Shown: positions 14,610 to 24,038, counted from the stretch's first letter. The stretch: 35,094 nucleotides of DNA from Bifidobacteriaceae bacterium (GCA_031279575.1 JAITIG010000046.1:1-35094), one strand, 5' to 3'. Notes: generated by a model not told the origin, from the letters alone. Numbers and translations: made by a program.

Positions 14610-16318
14610 GCCGGCCAGCCCCCCCGGACCCAGCCGCGGCCCTGGCCCACCCGCTGCGGCGGGCCATCGGCCTGACCGGGTTGAAGCTGGGGCAGCTAGC
14701 GGCGGCGGTCTTCTTCGGCGCTTTGACCCAGGCCGCCTCGGTGGCGCTGGCGGGGGCCTCGGCCTGGCTGATCGTGCGGGCGGCGCAGATGCCGCCGGTG
14801 CTCTCGCTGCAAGTCGCCGTGGTGGGGGTGCGCGCCTTCGGCATCACCCGGGGGGTGTCGCGCTACATCGAGCGGCTGACGGCGCACCGGGTGGCGCTGA
14901 ACGGCATGAGCGAGCTGCGGGTGCGGCTCTACCAGCGCCTGGCGGCCGGCTCGGGCGCCAGCGCCGCCGCCCTCAAACGCGGCGACGTGCTGGCGCGCGT
15001 CGGGGCCGACATCGACGACGTGGGCGACTTGGTGGTGCGCGGCATCATCCCGGCGCTGGTGGCCGGAGTCATCCTGATTGGCTCCTCGGGCGCCGTGGCG
15101 GCCTTCCTGCCGGCCGCCGGGCTGGCCGTGTTCGCCTGCCTGGCGCTGGTCGCGGTGGGCGGCCCGCTGCTCACCTTCCGCGCCGCCCGCCTGTCCGAGT
15201 CGGCGGCCTCGGCCGCCCGGGCCGATGTTTCCGCCAGCTCCATGAACATCATCGAAAACGCCTCCGAACTGCGGGTTTCCGGGCGCATGGGGGCCGCCTT
15301 GGCGTCCTTGAAAGGCGCCGAGCGGGCCTTGGAGCGGGCCACCGACGCGGCCGCCAAGCCCTCCGCCCTGGCCGCCGCCCTGACCGAGGCCGGGGCCGGC
15401 GCCGCCCTGGTCGCCACCTTGGTGCTGAGCGCCGCCGCCCACGCCAGCGGCGCGATCAGCGCCACCGAGGTGGCGGTGGTGGTGCTGACCCCGCTGGCGG
15501 CCTTCGAGGCGGTGGCGGCCCTGTCCCCGGCGGCCGCCCAGGTCTACAAGTCGCGCGCGGCGGCCAGGCGGATCGCGGCGCTGGCCTTCGCCCCGGCCAC
15601 CCGGCCGCTCCCGGCCGCCCCCGCGCCGGCCAGCCCCGCCCCGCCCGGCGCCCTGGCGGCGCGCGCCCTCGACGCCGGCTGGGCGGCCGGGCGGCCGGTG
15701 GCGCGCGCGGTGGACCTGGAGCTGGCGCCCGGCGGGGTCATCGGGCTGGTCGGGGCCTCCGGGGCGGGCAAGACAACGCTGCTGGCCACCCTGGCCGGGC
15801 TGCTGCCGCCGCTGGCGGGCAGCGCCAGCCTGGACGGGCGGCCGCTGGCGGCGCTGGACAGCGAGGCCCGGGCGGCCGAGGTGGCGTTCATCGCCGAGGA
15901 CGCCCACATCTTCGCCACCACGGTGCTGGAGAACCTGCGCGTCGCCAAAGGCGACCTCGAGCCCGCCCAGGCGGCCCAAGCGCTGGAGCAGGTCGGCTTG
16001 GGGCGCTGGCTGCAAGCCCTGCCCAAGGGGCTCGACACGCTGCTGGGGGCGGGCGGCAGCACCGTCTCGGGCGGCGAGCGGCGCCGCCTGCTGCTGGCCC
16101 GGGCGCTGGTCACCCCCGCCCGGCACATCTTGCTGGACGAGCCGGCCGAGCACCTCGACGCCGCCGGCGCCCGCCGCCTGACAGCCGAGCTGATGGCGGC
16201 CGCCCGGGCCTCGGGGCGCGGCCTGCTGGTGGTCTCCCACCAGGAAGACTGGCTGGACGGCGCCGACGCCGTGTGGCGCCTGGCCGGCGGCCGCCTGGCG
16301 CCGGCGGCGCGGCCGTGA
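14606..16318 (+). CDS. cydC: Thiol reductant ABC exporter subunit CydC
   Basis: CydC is the second half of the CydDC exporter. The 570-residue protein begins MSRPAPPDPAAALAHPLRRA. Its membrane domain has the CydC-like FGALTQAASVALAGASAWL and RGVSRYIERLTAHRVALN segments. Walker A is GASGAGKTT (383-391), the signature is VSGGERRRLLLARAL, and Walker B is HILLDEPAEHLD. The usual catalytic Glu follows the Walker B Asp (DEPAEHLD). The start ATG overlaps the cydD stop, so the two subunits are translationally coupled. It ends 24 bases before the sensor kinase gene. Confidence 0.95.
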   Translation: MSRPAPPDPAAALAHPLRRAIGLTGLKLGQLAAAVFFGALTQAASVALAGASAWLIVRAAQMPPVLSLQVAVVGVRAFGITRGVSRYIERLTAHRVALNGMSELRVRLYQRLAAGSGASAAALKRGDVLARVGADIDDVGDLVVRGIIPALVAGVILIGSSGAVAAFLPAAGLAVFACLALVAVGGPLLTFRAARLSESAASAARADVSASSMNIIENASELRVSGRMGAALASLKGAERALERATDAAAKPSALAAALTEAGAGAALVATLVLSAAAHASGAISATEVAVVVLTPLAAFEAVAALSPAAAQVYKSRAAARRIAALAFAPATRPLPAAPAPASPAPPGALAARALDAGWAAGRPVARAVDLELAPGGVIGLVGASGAGKTTLLATLAGLLPPLAGSASLDGRPLAALDSEARAAEVAFIAEDAHIFATTVLENLRVAKGDLEPAQAAQALEQVGLGRWLQALPKGLDTLLGAGGSTVSGGERRRLLLARALVTPARHILLDEPAEHLDAAGARRLTAELMAAARASGRGLLVVSHQEDWLDGADAVWRLAGGRLAPAARP

Positions 16319-16329
16319 GCGGCGGCGGG

Positions 16330-16335
16330 GATAAT
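16330..16335 (+). promoter_or_regulatory. Candidate leaderless -10 box of the sensor kinase
   Basis: GATAAT ends exactly 7 bases before the kinase ATG at 16343, the spacing of leaderless actinobacterial promoters. No ribosome-binding site precedes the ATG. This suggests the kinase has its own promoter in addition to any read-through from cydDC. Confidence 0.45.
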
Positions 16336-16342
16336 CGACGGT

Positions 16343-18022
16343 ATGACATCCTGGCCGGCCAAACCGGAACCTGATCTGCTGGGCGCGGTGGTGGCGCTGA
16401 CGCGGCCCCTGGACGTGGCCGAGGTCCTGACCCAGCTGGTGCGCCGGGCGCCGGAGCTGACCGGCGCCAGCGCGGCGGCGGTCAACGTGCTCGACGGGCG
16501 CGGCATCTTGGAGCGCTTCTACTCCCACGGCGCCAGCGGCGAGCTGCGCCAGCGCTTGAGCCGGTTGCGCCGGGCGCTGCCGCTGATGGCCCGCGTCCCA
16601 GCCCACGAGCCGCTGATCTTGGACGCCCTGCCGGCCTGCCTGGTGGGCGAGCTGGCCGAGCCGCCCGGCCTGGTGCGCAACTTCCTGGCGGTCTCGGTCC
16701 GGGTGCGCCACATGGTCTTCGCCCACGTCTACCTGGTCAACAAGCCGGGCGGCTTCAGCCCCGCCGACGGCCAGGCCATGGCCGCCCTGGCCACCGCGGT
16801 GGGGGTGGCGGTTGAAAACGCCCAGCTCTACCAAGCCTCGCAGCGGCGCGAGAACTGGCTGGCGGCGGGCCAGGGCATCACCACTATGCTGCTCTCCGGC
16901 GCCGAGGAGGACGAGGCCCTGGGGCTGATCGCCACCCAGGCCCGCTCGGTGGCCGGCGCCGCCACCGCCGCGCTGGTCCTGCCCTCGGTGGGCGGCCAGC
17001 TGGTGGTCGAGATCGCCGACGGGCGCGGCGCCGACTCGCTGATCGGCACCCGCATGCCGGCCGACGGGCGGGCCCACACGGTGCTGGCGGAAGGCATCGG
17101 CATGATCGTCGACTCGCTGGCCGGCGCCTACACCCTGCGGGTGCCCCAGTTGCGCGAGTTCGGGCCGGCCCTGTACGCCCCGATGCGCACCTCCGGGCGG
17201 GGAGTCGGCGTCATGCTGCTGCTGCGCGAGCGGGGCGCGGCCTCCTTCGACCAGGCGGACCTGACCACGGCCGAGTCGTTCGCGGCCCAGGCGGCGCTGG
17301 CCTTGGTGCTGGCCGAGGCGCGCCACGCCCAAGACTTCTCGGCTTTGGTGGCCGAGCGCTCGCGCATCGCCCGCGACCTGCACGATCTGGCCATCCAGCA
17401 GCTTTTCGCCATCGGCATGCGCTTGGAGTCGGCGCGGCGCGACGCGGCCGCCGGGATCGAGCCGCAGGGCTTGGCCAAAACCCTGACGGCGGCCCTCGAC
17501 TCGATCGACTCGACAGTGCGCGAGATCCGCTCGATCGTCTCCCACCTGCAAGGGCCCGGCGCCGACGAGCCGCTGGCGGAGCGGCTGCGCCACGAGGCCT
17601 CGGCGGCGCGGGCCCTGCTCGGCTTCGCCCCCTCGCTGGTGCTGCTGGTGGACGGGCGCGCCCTGTCCTCCCCGCCGGACGGCGGCCACGGCTCACCCGG
17701 GCCGGGCCTGGCCTCCCCCGCCCTGGCGGACGATTTGGTGGCGGTGGTGCGCGAGGGCCTGTCCAACGCGGGCCGCCACGCCGGGGCGGCCTCGGTCACG
17801 GTGACGGTGGCGTTCAGCTCGGCCGGGCCGGGGGGGCTGGGCCCCGGCCAGGTCGCGGTCAGGGTGGAGGACGATGGCGTCGGCTTGCCCGCCCAGCCGG
17901 CCCGCCGCTCCGGTTTGGCCAACCTGGCGGACCGCGCCACCGCCCGCGGCGGCGCCTTCCAGGCCGGGGCCGGCGCCGCGGGGCGCGGCACCCGCCTGGA
18001 GTGGACCGCGCCGCTGGTCTAA
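16343..18022 (+). CDS. DosS/DevS-type GAF-GAF sensor histidine kinase
   Basis: This 559-residue cytoplasmic kinase follows the whole architecture of mycobacterial DosS: GAF-A (about 20-160), GAF-B (about 175-330), HisKA_3 and HATPase_c. The phospho-acceptor is H347 in [20 protein letters not shown]. The ATPase has its N box at [12 protein letters not shown] and G1 box at VEDDGVGLP. By my recalled alignment, the DosS heme ligand H149 (context YHPPMRTFLG) corresponds here to E106 ([12 protein letters not shown]), so GAF-A probably does not bind heme that way. No response regulator is adjacent, which makes it an orphan. Placement next to cydDC suggests redox or oxygen signalling. Its stop overlaps the aspA stop tail to tail. 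Confidence 0.9.
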   Translation: MTSWPAKPEPDLLGAVVALTRPLDVAEVLTQLVRRAPELTGASAAAVNVLDGRGILERFYSHGASGELRQRLSRLRRALPLMARVPAHEPLILDALPACLVGELAEPPGLVRNFLAVSVRVRHMVFAHVYLVNKPGGFSPADGQAMAALATAVGVAVENAQLYQASQRRENWLAAGQGITTMLLSGAEEDEALGLIATQARSVAGAATAALVLPSVGGQLVVEIADGRGADSLIGTRMPADGRAHTVLAEGIGMIVDSLAGAYTLRVPQLREFGPALYAPMRTSGRGVGVMLLLRERGAASFDQADLTTAESFAAQAALALVLAEARHAQDFSALVAERSRIARDLHDLAIQQLFAIGMRLESARRDAAAGIEPQGLAKTLTAALDSIDSTVREIRSIVSHLQGPGADEPLAERLRHEASAARALLGFAPSLVLLVDGRALSSPPDGGHGSPGPGLASPALADDLVAVVREGLSNAGRHAGAASVTVTVAFSSAGPGGLGPGQVAVRVEDDGVGLPAQPARRSGLANLADRATARGGAFQAGAGAAGRGTRLEWTAPLV

Positions 18023-19428
18023 GCTTGGCCGGCCAAGTCTTGGAAGGAGAGCAGGCGGTCGAGTTGGGCGGCGTCGAGGTAGCCGTGCTCCAGCACCACC
18101 TGGCGGACCGATTTGCCGGTGGCGGCGGCCTCTTTGCCGATTTGGTCGCCCAGCTGGTGGCCCAGCACCGGGTTGAGATAGGTCACCAAGCCGATCGAGT
18201 TGCGCACCTGGCCCTCGGTCACCGCCGCGTTGACCTCGATGCCGTCGACGCAGTAGACGCGCAGGGTGCGGGCGGCGTTGCGGAGCAGCGCGATCGACTC
18301 CATGACGGCTTGGGCGATGACCGGCTCGAAGGCGTTGAGCTGGAGCTGGCCGGCCTCGGCCGCGCCGGTCACCACGACATCGTTCCCCCTGACCTTGAAG
18401 GCGACCTGGCCCACCACCTCCGGGATCACCGGGTTGACCTTGGCCGGCATGATCGAGGAGCCGGCCTGGCGCTCCGGCAGGCGCAACTCGTTCAAACCGG
18501 CCCGCGGGCCGGATGAGAGCAACCGCAGGTCGTTGGAGATCTTCGAGAGCTTGACCGCGATCCGCTTGAGCGCGCCGTGGCAGGAGACATAGGCCCCGCA
18601 GTCCGATGTCGCCTCGATCAAGTTGGTCGACAGCACCACCGGGTAACCCGAGACGCGGGCCAACTCCGCCACCGCTTGGGCGGCGTAGCCGGCCGGCGCC
18701 GTCACCCCGGTGCCGATGGCGGTGGCGCCCAGGTTGACCTCGAGCAGGAGCTCGGCCATGGCCTTGGAGTGCTTGCGCTCCTCGGCCACCAGCACGGCGA
18801 AGGCGGCGAACTCCTGGCCGGCCGTCATCGGCACGGCGTCTTGGAGCTGGGTGCGGCCCATTTTCAAGACGCCGGCGAACTGGCGCGCCTTGGCCTCGAA
18901 GCTGGACTGGAGGCGGGCCAGCTCTGCGAGCAGCGCCTCCAGCTCCAAAATGGTGGCCAGGCGCAGCGCCGTGGGGTAGGCGTCGTTGGTCGATTGCGAC
19001 ATGTTGACGTCATCGTTCGGGCTGATGGCCTGGTAGTCGCCTTTGGGGCGGCCGAGCGACTCCAAAGCCAAGTTGGCCACCACCTCGTTGAGGTTCATGT
19101 TGGTCGAGGTGCCGGCCCCGCCTTGGAAGACGTCGATCGGGAACTGGTCGTCCCAGCCGCGCTGCTCGATCAGCTTGTCGCAGGCCCCCACGATGGCCTC
19201 CGCCTTGGCCTGGGCCAGCGCCCCCAGCTGGCAGTTGGCCAGGGCGGCGGCCTTCTTGACCATGGCCAGGGCCCGGATCAGGTTGGGGTAGCGGCCGATC
19301 GGCTGGCCGGAGATTTGGAAGTTCTCAACCGCGCGGGCGGTGTGGATGCCCCAGTAGGCCTCCGCCGGCACCGGCATCGACCCGAGCAGATCCGTCTCAA
19401 CGCGCGTCTTCGCCCCAGGTTGGTCCAT
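18019..19428 (-). CDS. aspA: Aspartate ammonia-lyase
   Basis: Aspartase converts L-aspartate to fumarate and ammonia, feeding fumarate to the TCA cycle or to anaerobic fumarate respiration. The 469-residue protein starts [20 protein letters not shown], the aspartase rather than fumarase form. It has [28 protein letters not shown] and the superfamily loop [11 protein letters not shown] (323-333) with the catalytic serine. A leaderless -10 box lies 6 bases before the ATG. The gene converges on the kinase with a 3-base overlap (18020-18022 is the kinase stop), leaving no room for a terminator between them. Class II fumarase is the only close alternative. Confidence 0.93.
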   Translation of the reverse strand: MDQPGAKTRVETDLLGSMPVPAEAYWGIHTARAVENFQISGQPIGRYPNLIRALAMVKKAAALANCQLGALAQAKAEAIVGACDKLIEQRGWDDQFPIDVFQGGAGTSTNMNLNEVVANLALESLGRPKGDYQAISPNDDVNMSQSTNDAYPTALRLATILELEALLAELARLQSSFEAKARQFAGVLKMGRTQLQDAVPMTAGQEFAAFAVLVAEERKHSKAMAELLLEVNLGATAIGTGVTAPAGYAAQAVAELARVSGYPVVLSTNLIEATSDCGAYVSCHGALKRIAVKLSKISNDLRLLSSGPRAGLNELRLPERQAGSSIMPAKVNPVIPEVVGQVAFKVRGNDVVVTGAAEAGQLQLNAFEPVIAQAVMESIALLRNAARTLRVYCVDGIEVNAAVTEGQVRNSIGLVTYLNPVLGHQLGDQIGKEAAATGKSVRQVVLEHGYLDAAQLDRLLSFQDLAGQA

Positions 19429-19434
19429 GACGCG

Positions 19435-19440
19435 AGCGTA
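19435..19440 (-). promoter_or_regulatory. Candidate leaderless -10 box of aspA
   Basis: TACGCT on the minus strand ends 6 bases before the aspA ATG. The box lies only 24 bases after the rimI stop, so aspA can be transcribed separately from the upstream nnr-alr-tsa operon. Confidence 0.4.
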
Positions 19441-19464
19441 GCGGGCCGGGCGGGTTTGACCGAA

Positions 19465-19938
19465 TCAGCCCGGCTGGTCCAACCGCAGGCGCATGCGCCG
19501 CCCGTCGCGGCCGGAGGCCTGGTAGTAGCCGGGCAGGCGGCCCACCGCCTCGAAGCCGAGCGAGCGGTACAGCGCCAAGGCGGGCGCCGCGTCCTGCGCC
19601 ACGGTCAAGCCCACCGCCGCCTGGCCGGCCTGGCGGGCGGCCTCGACCAAGGCGGCCATCAGGGCCCGGCCGAGGCCGCGCCGGCGGGCGGCGGGGTCGA
19701 CCGCCAAGGTCATGACCTCCGCCTCGCCCCCGCCGCGGCAAAGGCCGGCGTAGCCGGCCACCCGGCCGTCCACCTCCGCCACCAGGTAGAGGCGGCCCGG
19801 GCCGGCCAGTTCCGCGGCCAGCAGGTCGCCTGGCCAGGCCTCGACCCCGAAGGCGATTCGGTCCAACTCGGCCAGGCGGTCCAAATCGGCCGCGCCGGCC
19901 GGCCGCAGGGCCCCGGGCCCAGCCTTGGCCGGCCTCAA
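19465..19938 (-). CDS. rimI: GNAT acetyltransferase, RimI-like
   Basis: This is a 157-residue GNAT-fold acetyltransferase. RimI acetylates the N-terminus of ribosomal protein S18. The acetyl-CoA motif A is visible as MTLAVDPAARRRGLGRALMA, followed by LTVAQDAAPALALYRSLGFE and GYYQASGRDGRRM, which matches the RimI end (YY..DA..M). The start is a TTG overlapping the tsaB stop in a TTGA junction; no better in-frame start exists. It closes the nnr-alr-tsaE-tsaB-rimI operon. In many Actinobacteria tsaD follows directly, but here aspA does. Confidence 0.88.
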   Translation of the reverse strand: MRPAKAGPGALRPAGAADLDRLAELDRIAFGVEAWPGDLLAAELAGPGRLYLVAEVDGRVAGYAGLCRGGGEAEVMTLAVDPAARRRGLGRALMAALVEAARQAGQAAVGLTVAQDAAPALALYRSLGFEAVGRLPGYYQASGRDGRRMRLRLDQPG

Positions 19939-20630
19939 GCCGGCCGCCCGCCGGCCGGCTGGACATGCGGCCGGCGCAGGTAGAGCGGCTGGCTGGCCTC
20001 CGCCTCGCCCCGGGCCGCCCGCCCGGCCGCCAAGCGGGCCAAGACCACCGGGTCCACCCCGGCGGCGTCTGCCGCCGGGCCCACGGCCGGGGCGTATTTG
20101 GCCGCCCCCGGCCCAATGGCCAGCGCCGCCGCCCCGGCCGGCCGGGGCGGGCCCACGGCCGGCCCCACCAGGCGCTCCAGCCCGTCCAGCCGCCCCGGCC
20201 GGTCCACCCGGTAGCGGGCCCAGTAGACCTCGCGCCGCTTGGCGTCCAAGACGGCCTCGAGCCGGGCGCCGGCCGGCAGATCCAGGCGCTGGGCGGCGCC
20301 GGCGGCCAGCGCGTCCAAATCAGACACCCCCCAGACGGGCAGCCCCAGGGCGAAGCCCAAAGCCCGGGCTGTCATCAGGGCCACGCGCAGGCCGGTGTAG
20401 GGGGCCGGGCCGCGGCCGACCGCTATCGCCGCCAGCTCGGACGGGGCCAGGCCGGCCCGCCCCAGCACCGCCTCCACCAGGGGGATCATGGTCTCAACAT
20501 GGGCCCGGGGCTGATCGCTGGCGGCCTGGTGGGACTCGCCGCCGGGCAGGGCCAGCCCGGCCGCGCTGCCGCTGGCGGCGCTCAGGCCAAGGACGGGGCC
20601 GGGCAAGGCGGCGGCGCTGATCTCGGACAC
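19935..20630 (-). CDS. tsaB: TsaB, t6A tRNA modification scaffold
   Basis: TsaB supports TsaD and TsaE in making N6-threonylcarbamoyladenosine at position 37 of ANN-decoding tRNAs. The 231-residue protein has the ASKHA-type core: LGLSAASGSAAGLAL near the N-terminus, HVETMIPLVEAVL, and GRGPAPYTGLRVALMTARAL, the family hallmark (usually GPGSFTGLR). The first-strand D of LAIDTS is missing here (LGLSAAS), a normal feature of degenerate TsaB proteins. The GTG start lies 10 bases after tsaE; the 3' end overlaps rimI. Confidence 0.92.
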   Translation of the reverse strand: MSEISAAALPGPVLGLSAASGSAAGLALPGGESHQAASDQPRAHVETMIPLVEAVLGRAGLAPSELAAIAVGRGPAPYTGLRVALMTARALGFALGLPVWGVSDLDALAAGAAQRLDLPAGARLEAVLDAKRREVYWARYRVDRPGRLDGLERLVGPAVGPPRPAGAAALAIGPGAAKYAPAVGPAADAAGVDPVVLARLAAGRAARGEAEASQPLYLRRPHVQPAGGRPA

Positions 20631-20640
20631 CCGCCCAAGC

Positions 20641-21144
20641 TTAGGGCCGCTCGGCCCAGGGCCGCTCGGCCCAGCGCGGGCCCACCGGGCGCAGGCGGGC
20701 CAGGCGGGCCTGGCCCGCCTGCGCGCCCCGGGCGCGGTCCAACCGGATCTCCAAGCGGTCGGCCGCGAGGCGCTCCGCCAAGCCCTCGCCCCACTCCACC
20801 ACCGTCACCGAGTCCTCCAAGCTGGCGTCCAAATCCAAATCGTCCAACTGCTCCAATCCGCCCAGCCGGTAGGCGTCGACATGCACCAAGGCCGGCCCGG
20901 CCGCCAGCGGCGGATGGGTGCGGGCAATCACAAAGGTCGGCGAGGTGACCGGCCCGCGCACCCCCAGCCCCTCCCCCAGGCCTTGGGCCAAGGTGGTCTT
21001 GCCCGCCCCCAGCTCCCCGCTCAGCACCACCAGGTCGCCGCCGCGCAGCCAGACGGCCAGGCGCCGCCCGAAGGCGCGCGTCGCCTCGGCCGTGGCCAGG
21101 CGCACTGGGGCGGCCTGCTGGGGCCAGGGCGGGGCGGAGCTCAC
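20641..21144 (-). CDS. tsaE: TsaE, t6A biosynthesis ATPase
   Basis: TsaE is the small P-loop ATPase of the TsaBDE t6A machinery. The 167-residue protein has Walker A GELGAGKTTLAQGLGEGLGV, then VTSPTFVIA with the conserved SPTF, LVHVDAYRL (the HxDxYR motif) and VVEWGEGL (Walker B-like VEW). The GTG start overlaps the alr stop in a GTGA junction. The C-terminus ends with a duplicated WAERP pentapeptide encoded by a 15-bp tandem repeat just before the TAA stop. Confidence 0.95.
   Translation of the reverse strand: MSSAPPWPQQAAPVRLATAEATRAFGRRLAVWLRGGDLVVLSGELGAGKTTLAQGLGEGLGVRGPVTSPTFVIARTHPPLAAGPALVHVDAYRLGGLEQLDDLDLDASLEDSVTVVEWGEGLAERLAADRLEIRLDRARGAQAGQARLARLRPVGPRWAERPWAERP
20643..20672 (-). 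repeat. 15-bp tandem duplication at the tsaE 3' end
   Basis: The 15-mer AGGGCCGCTCGGCCC occurs twice in direct succession (20643-20657 and 20658-20672), encoding WAERP twice at the TsaE C-terminus. It is frame-preserving and probably neutral. Confidence 0.9.
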
Positions 21145-22325
21145 CGGAGGCGCCCGCCGCAGGTGCCCGCGCCGGTGTAATAGCGCTCCACCTGGGCCGG
21201 CAGGCGGGTGGTGACCTCGTAGACGATTGTGCCCGCCGCCTCGGCCCAGTCCTGGGCCGTCGGCTCGCCGTCCAGGCCGGGGCCGAACAGCACCACCCGG
21301 TCGCCCGCCCGCTCCTTGGCGCCCAAGCCCAGATCAAGCACAAACTGGTCCATGCAGACGCGCCCGGCGATGCGCAGGTTGCGCCCCCCCAACCGCACCG
21401 GGCCCCGGTTGGAGGCCGAGCGGAACAAGCCGTCGCCGTAGCCGGCCGGGACCACGCCGGTGATGGTGTCGCGCTCGGTGACGTAGGTGTGCCCGTAGGA
21501 CAGGCCTGGGCCGGCCGGCACCGGCTTGGTCAGCGCCAGGTGGCTCTCCAGGCTCATAGCCGGCACCAACCCCAGATCCAAGGCGCTGGCCACCTGCGGT
21601 ATAGGCGAAAGCCCGTACAAGGCCAGGCCAGGGCGCGCCAAATCGTAGGCGGCGGGCAGGGCGGTGGCCAGCGCCGCCGAGTTGGCCAAATGGCGCACCC
21701 CCGGGTTGGCCCCCAGGGCCTCAAGGCGCTCCAGGCCCGCCTCGAAACCGGCGATCTGGGCCGCAATAGTCGGGTTGCCCGGGTCGTCGGCGTAGGCGAA
21801 GTGGCTCCACACGCCCTCGATCCGGACCAGCCCCTCGGCCTCCAGCCGCAGCGCCGTCAGCACCAGGTCGGTCCACCAGGCGCCCGGCGCCCCGGCCCGC
21901 CCCAGCCCGGTGTCCAGTTTGAGGTGGACGCCCGCCACCAACCCGGCGCCGCGCCCGTCCAAAACCGCCTCGCGCACGCCTTGCCCGATGCGGTCCAGGG
22001 CCTGGGCGCTGGAGACCCCCAGTTCGATCCCCTGGGCCGCGGCGGCGGCGAAATCGGCCGCCGGGTGGTACAGCCAGGCCAGCACCCGGGCGCCCCGGCG
22101 GGCCGGGCCCAAAGCCGCCACCAGCTCGAACGCCTCCGCCAGTTGGGCCGCGCCCAGCCAGGTGGCGCCAGCCTCGACGGCGGCCTGGGCCACCGGCGCG
22201 GCGCCGTGGCCGTAGGCGTTCGCCTTGACCACCGCCATGACCTCGGCGCCTTGCGCCAATTCGATCAGCCGCCGGGTGTTGTGCCGGATGGCGTCCAGGT
22301 TGACGACGGCGCGCAGGTGGCTCAT
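21141..22325 (-). CDS. alr: Alanine racemase
   Basis: Alr interconverts L- and D-alanine with PLP, providing D-alanine for peptidoglycan. The 394-residue protein carries the PLP lysine K34 in AVVKANAYGHG. The second catalytic tyrosine lies in the GLSYGHTYVT segment, and RVCMDQFVLDLG is the conserved MDQ region near the active-site entrance. GYGDGLFRSASN matches the usual GYADG motif. AGGAGG lies 8 bases before the ATG and overlaps the end of nnr, 11 bases away. It overlaps tsaE. The glmS-nnr-alr-tsaE gene order is conserved in Actinobacteria. Confidence 0.96.
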   Translation of the reverse strand: MSHLRAVVNLDAIRHNTRRLIELAQGAEVMAVVKANAYGHGAAPVAQAAVEAGATWLGAAQLAEAFELVAALGPARRGARVLAWLYHPAADFAAAAAQGIELGVSSAQALDRIGQGVREAVLDGRGAGLVAGVHLKLDTGLGRAGAPGAWWTDLVLTALRLEAEGLVRIEGVWSHFAYADDPGNPTIAAQIAGFEAGLERLEALGANPGVRHLANSAALATALPAAYDLARPGLALYGLSPIPQVASALDLGLVPAMSLESHLALTKPVPAGPGLSYGHTYVTERDTITGVVPAGYGDGLFRSASNRGPVRLGGRNLRIAGRVCMDQFVLDLGLGAKERAGDRVVLFGPGLDGEPTAQDWAEAAGTIVYEVTTRLPAQVERYYTGAGTCGGRLR

Positions 22326-22336
22326 GGGGCGACCTC

Positions 22337-23959
22337 CTAGCGGCCGAGCAGCTCGTCGATGGTGTCCGGCAAGGCGGACACCAAATCCAGCGCGCTAACC
22401 GGGCGGCCAATCGGGTTGGCCCCGCGCGGGTCGCGCCCGGCCCGCCCGGCGCCGGCCAGCCCGGCGGCCCGCCGGCCCGCCAAGCCGTGGACCAGCGCGC
22501 CCAGCGCCGCCAGCCGGGGCGGCATCTCCGGCACGATGGCGGCCGAGTCCTTGTGCCCCGCCAGCAGCGCCCCGATCAGCCCGGTCAGCACGTCCCCGGC
22601 GCCGGCGGTGGCGAGCCACGGCACGCCATCGTCCTGGACAAACAAAGAGCCGTCCTGGCCCGCCACCACCGTGGCCGGGCCTTTCAGCAAAATGGTGCCG
22701 CCCACCAGCTCGGCCGCCAACTGGGCGTAGTGGGCGGGGCGGGCCTCGATCTCCAAGCGCTCCACCGGCACGCCGCGATCCGTCAGCAGCCCCTCAAGCT
22801 CGCCGGCGTGCGGGGTCAGCACAATCCACGGCTCGAGGCGGCGCGGCGGCGGCGGCAAGAGCTGGAAGCCGCCCGCGTCCAAGACAGTCGGGACCCGCTC
22901 CGAGGTGGCCCATTTCAAGGCCCGGGCGATGCGCTCGACTTGGTCGTCGGCGCCGGGCGCGACCCCCGGCCCCAGGGCCCAGGCGTTGACCCGGCCGCCT
23001 CCCGGCACCACCTCCGGGCGGCGCGACAAAACCCGCTCCACAGCCCGGTCCGGCCCCAGGTAGCGCACCATGCCGACACCCGCGGCCACGGCCGCCGAGG
23101 CCGTCAGCACAGCCGCGCCGGGGTAGGTCTCCGAGCCGGCCACAACCCCCAGCACGCCGCGGGTGTACTTGTGGTCGGCGCGGCGCGGCACCGGCCACAG
23201 CTCCAGCGCGTCGCCCGCCTCCAGGCGGCGCGCGGCCGGCTCGCCGCCCTCGCGCAGGGCCTGGCGCAAACCGAGGTCGATCAGCTCGATGCGCCCGAAC
23301 AGGCCCGAGGCGGGCGGCAGCAAGGCGGCCGGCTTGTAGGTGCCGAAGGTGACCGTGACATCGGCCGGCAGGACTTGGCCCACCACCGTGCCGTCATCCA
23401 CCCCGACACCGCTGGGCAGGTCGATGGCGACCACCGTCGGCTTGGAGGCGCGGCGGTAGCGGGGCGGCGCCGCCAGCCCCGCCTCCACAATCAAAGTGGT
23501 GGCCAACCCGGCGGCGTGGCCGGTCAACGGCCCGCGCGCGCCGATGCCGAGCAGGCCGTCGACAATCACGTCGCAGCCGGTGGCCTCCTCGGCCACGCGC
23601 TCGATCGGGATGAGCTCGCCGGGGCCGCCCTCCGCGATGGTGACCAGGCGGCCGCCGGCCCGCTCAAGGGCCGCCCGGCCGCCCGGGTGGACCCGGTTGC
23701 CGGCGGCCACAGCCGTCACCGCCACCCCCCGGCGGCGCAGCTGGGCCCCGGCGAACAGGGCGTCGCCGCCGTTGTTGCCGGTGCCCACCAGCAGCGTGAC
23801 CGAGCCGCCGGCGGCTTGGGAGCGGCGCCGGCGCAGCTCGCGCAGGCAGACATTGGCGGCGGCGAAAGCCGCCCTTGACATCAGTTCGCCCGGCGCCGAC
23901 GCGGCCATAACAGCTTTCTCGGCGGCGAAGACCTGGGCTGCTGTGTAGCTTGAGATCAT
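22337..23959 (-). CDS. nnr: Bifunctional NAD(P)HX epimerase / ADP-dependent dehydratase
   Basis: This repairs damaged (hydrated) NAD(P)H: the N-terminal YjeF_N domain epimerises R- and S-NAD(P)HX and the C-terminal ribokinase-like domain dehydrates S-NAD(P)HX using ADP. The 540-residue protein starts MISSYTAAQVFAAEKAVM. The epimerase has LVGTGNNGGDALFAGAQL and AIDLPSGVGVDDG. The dehydratase has GVLGVVAGSETYPGAAVLT, VLTPHAGELEGLL and the catalytic ATAGAGDVLTGLIGALLAG. The ATG at 23959 is preferred over a TTG at 23968, which falls inside the proposed -10 box. It heads the nnr-alr-tsaE-tsaB-rimI operon. Confidence 0.95.
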   Translation of the reverse strand: MISSYTAAQVFAAEKAVMAASAPGELMSRAAFAAANVCLRELRRRRSQAAGGSVTLLVGTGNNGGDALFAGAQLRRRGVAVTAVAAGNRVHPGGRAALERAGGRLVTIAEGGPGELIPIERVAEEATGCDVIVDGLLGIGARGPLTGHAAGLATTLIVEAGLAAPPRYRRASKPTVVAIDLPSGVGVDDGTVVGQVLPADVTVTFGTYKPAALLPPASGLFGRIELIDLGLRQALREGGEPAARRLEAGDALELWPVPRRADHKYTRGVLGVVAGSETYPGAAVLTASAAVAAGVGMVRYLGPDRAVERVLSRRPEVVPGGGRVNAWALGPGVAPGADDQVERIARALKWATSERVPTVLDAGGFQLLPPPPRRLEPWIVLTPHAGELEGLLTDRGVPVERLEIEARPAHYAQLAAELVGGTILLKGPATVVAGQDGSLFVQDDGVPWLATAGAGDVLTGLIGALLAGHKDSAAIVPEMPPRLAALGALVHGLAGRRAAGLAGAGRAGRDPRGANPIGRPVSALDLVSALPDTIDELLGR

Positions 23960-23967
23960 CGCCCCCA

Positions 23968-23973
23968 AGCCTA
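23968..23973 (-). promoter_or_regulatory. Candidate leaderless -10 box of nnr
   Basis: TAGGCT on the minus strand ends 8 bases before the nnr ATG at 23959. It would drive the whole nnr-alr-tsaE-tsaB-rimI operon. Confidence 0.4.
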
Positions 23974-24038
23974 TTGGCTAACCGCCCTGGGCGCGGACGC
24001 CGCCAGGCGGACAGCTGGCGGCACCAGCTCGGCGGCGC

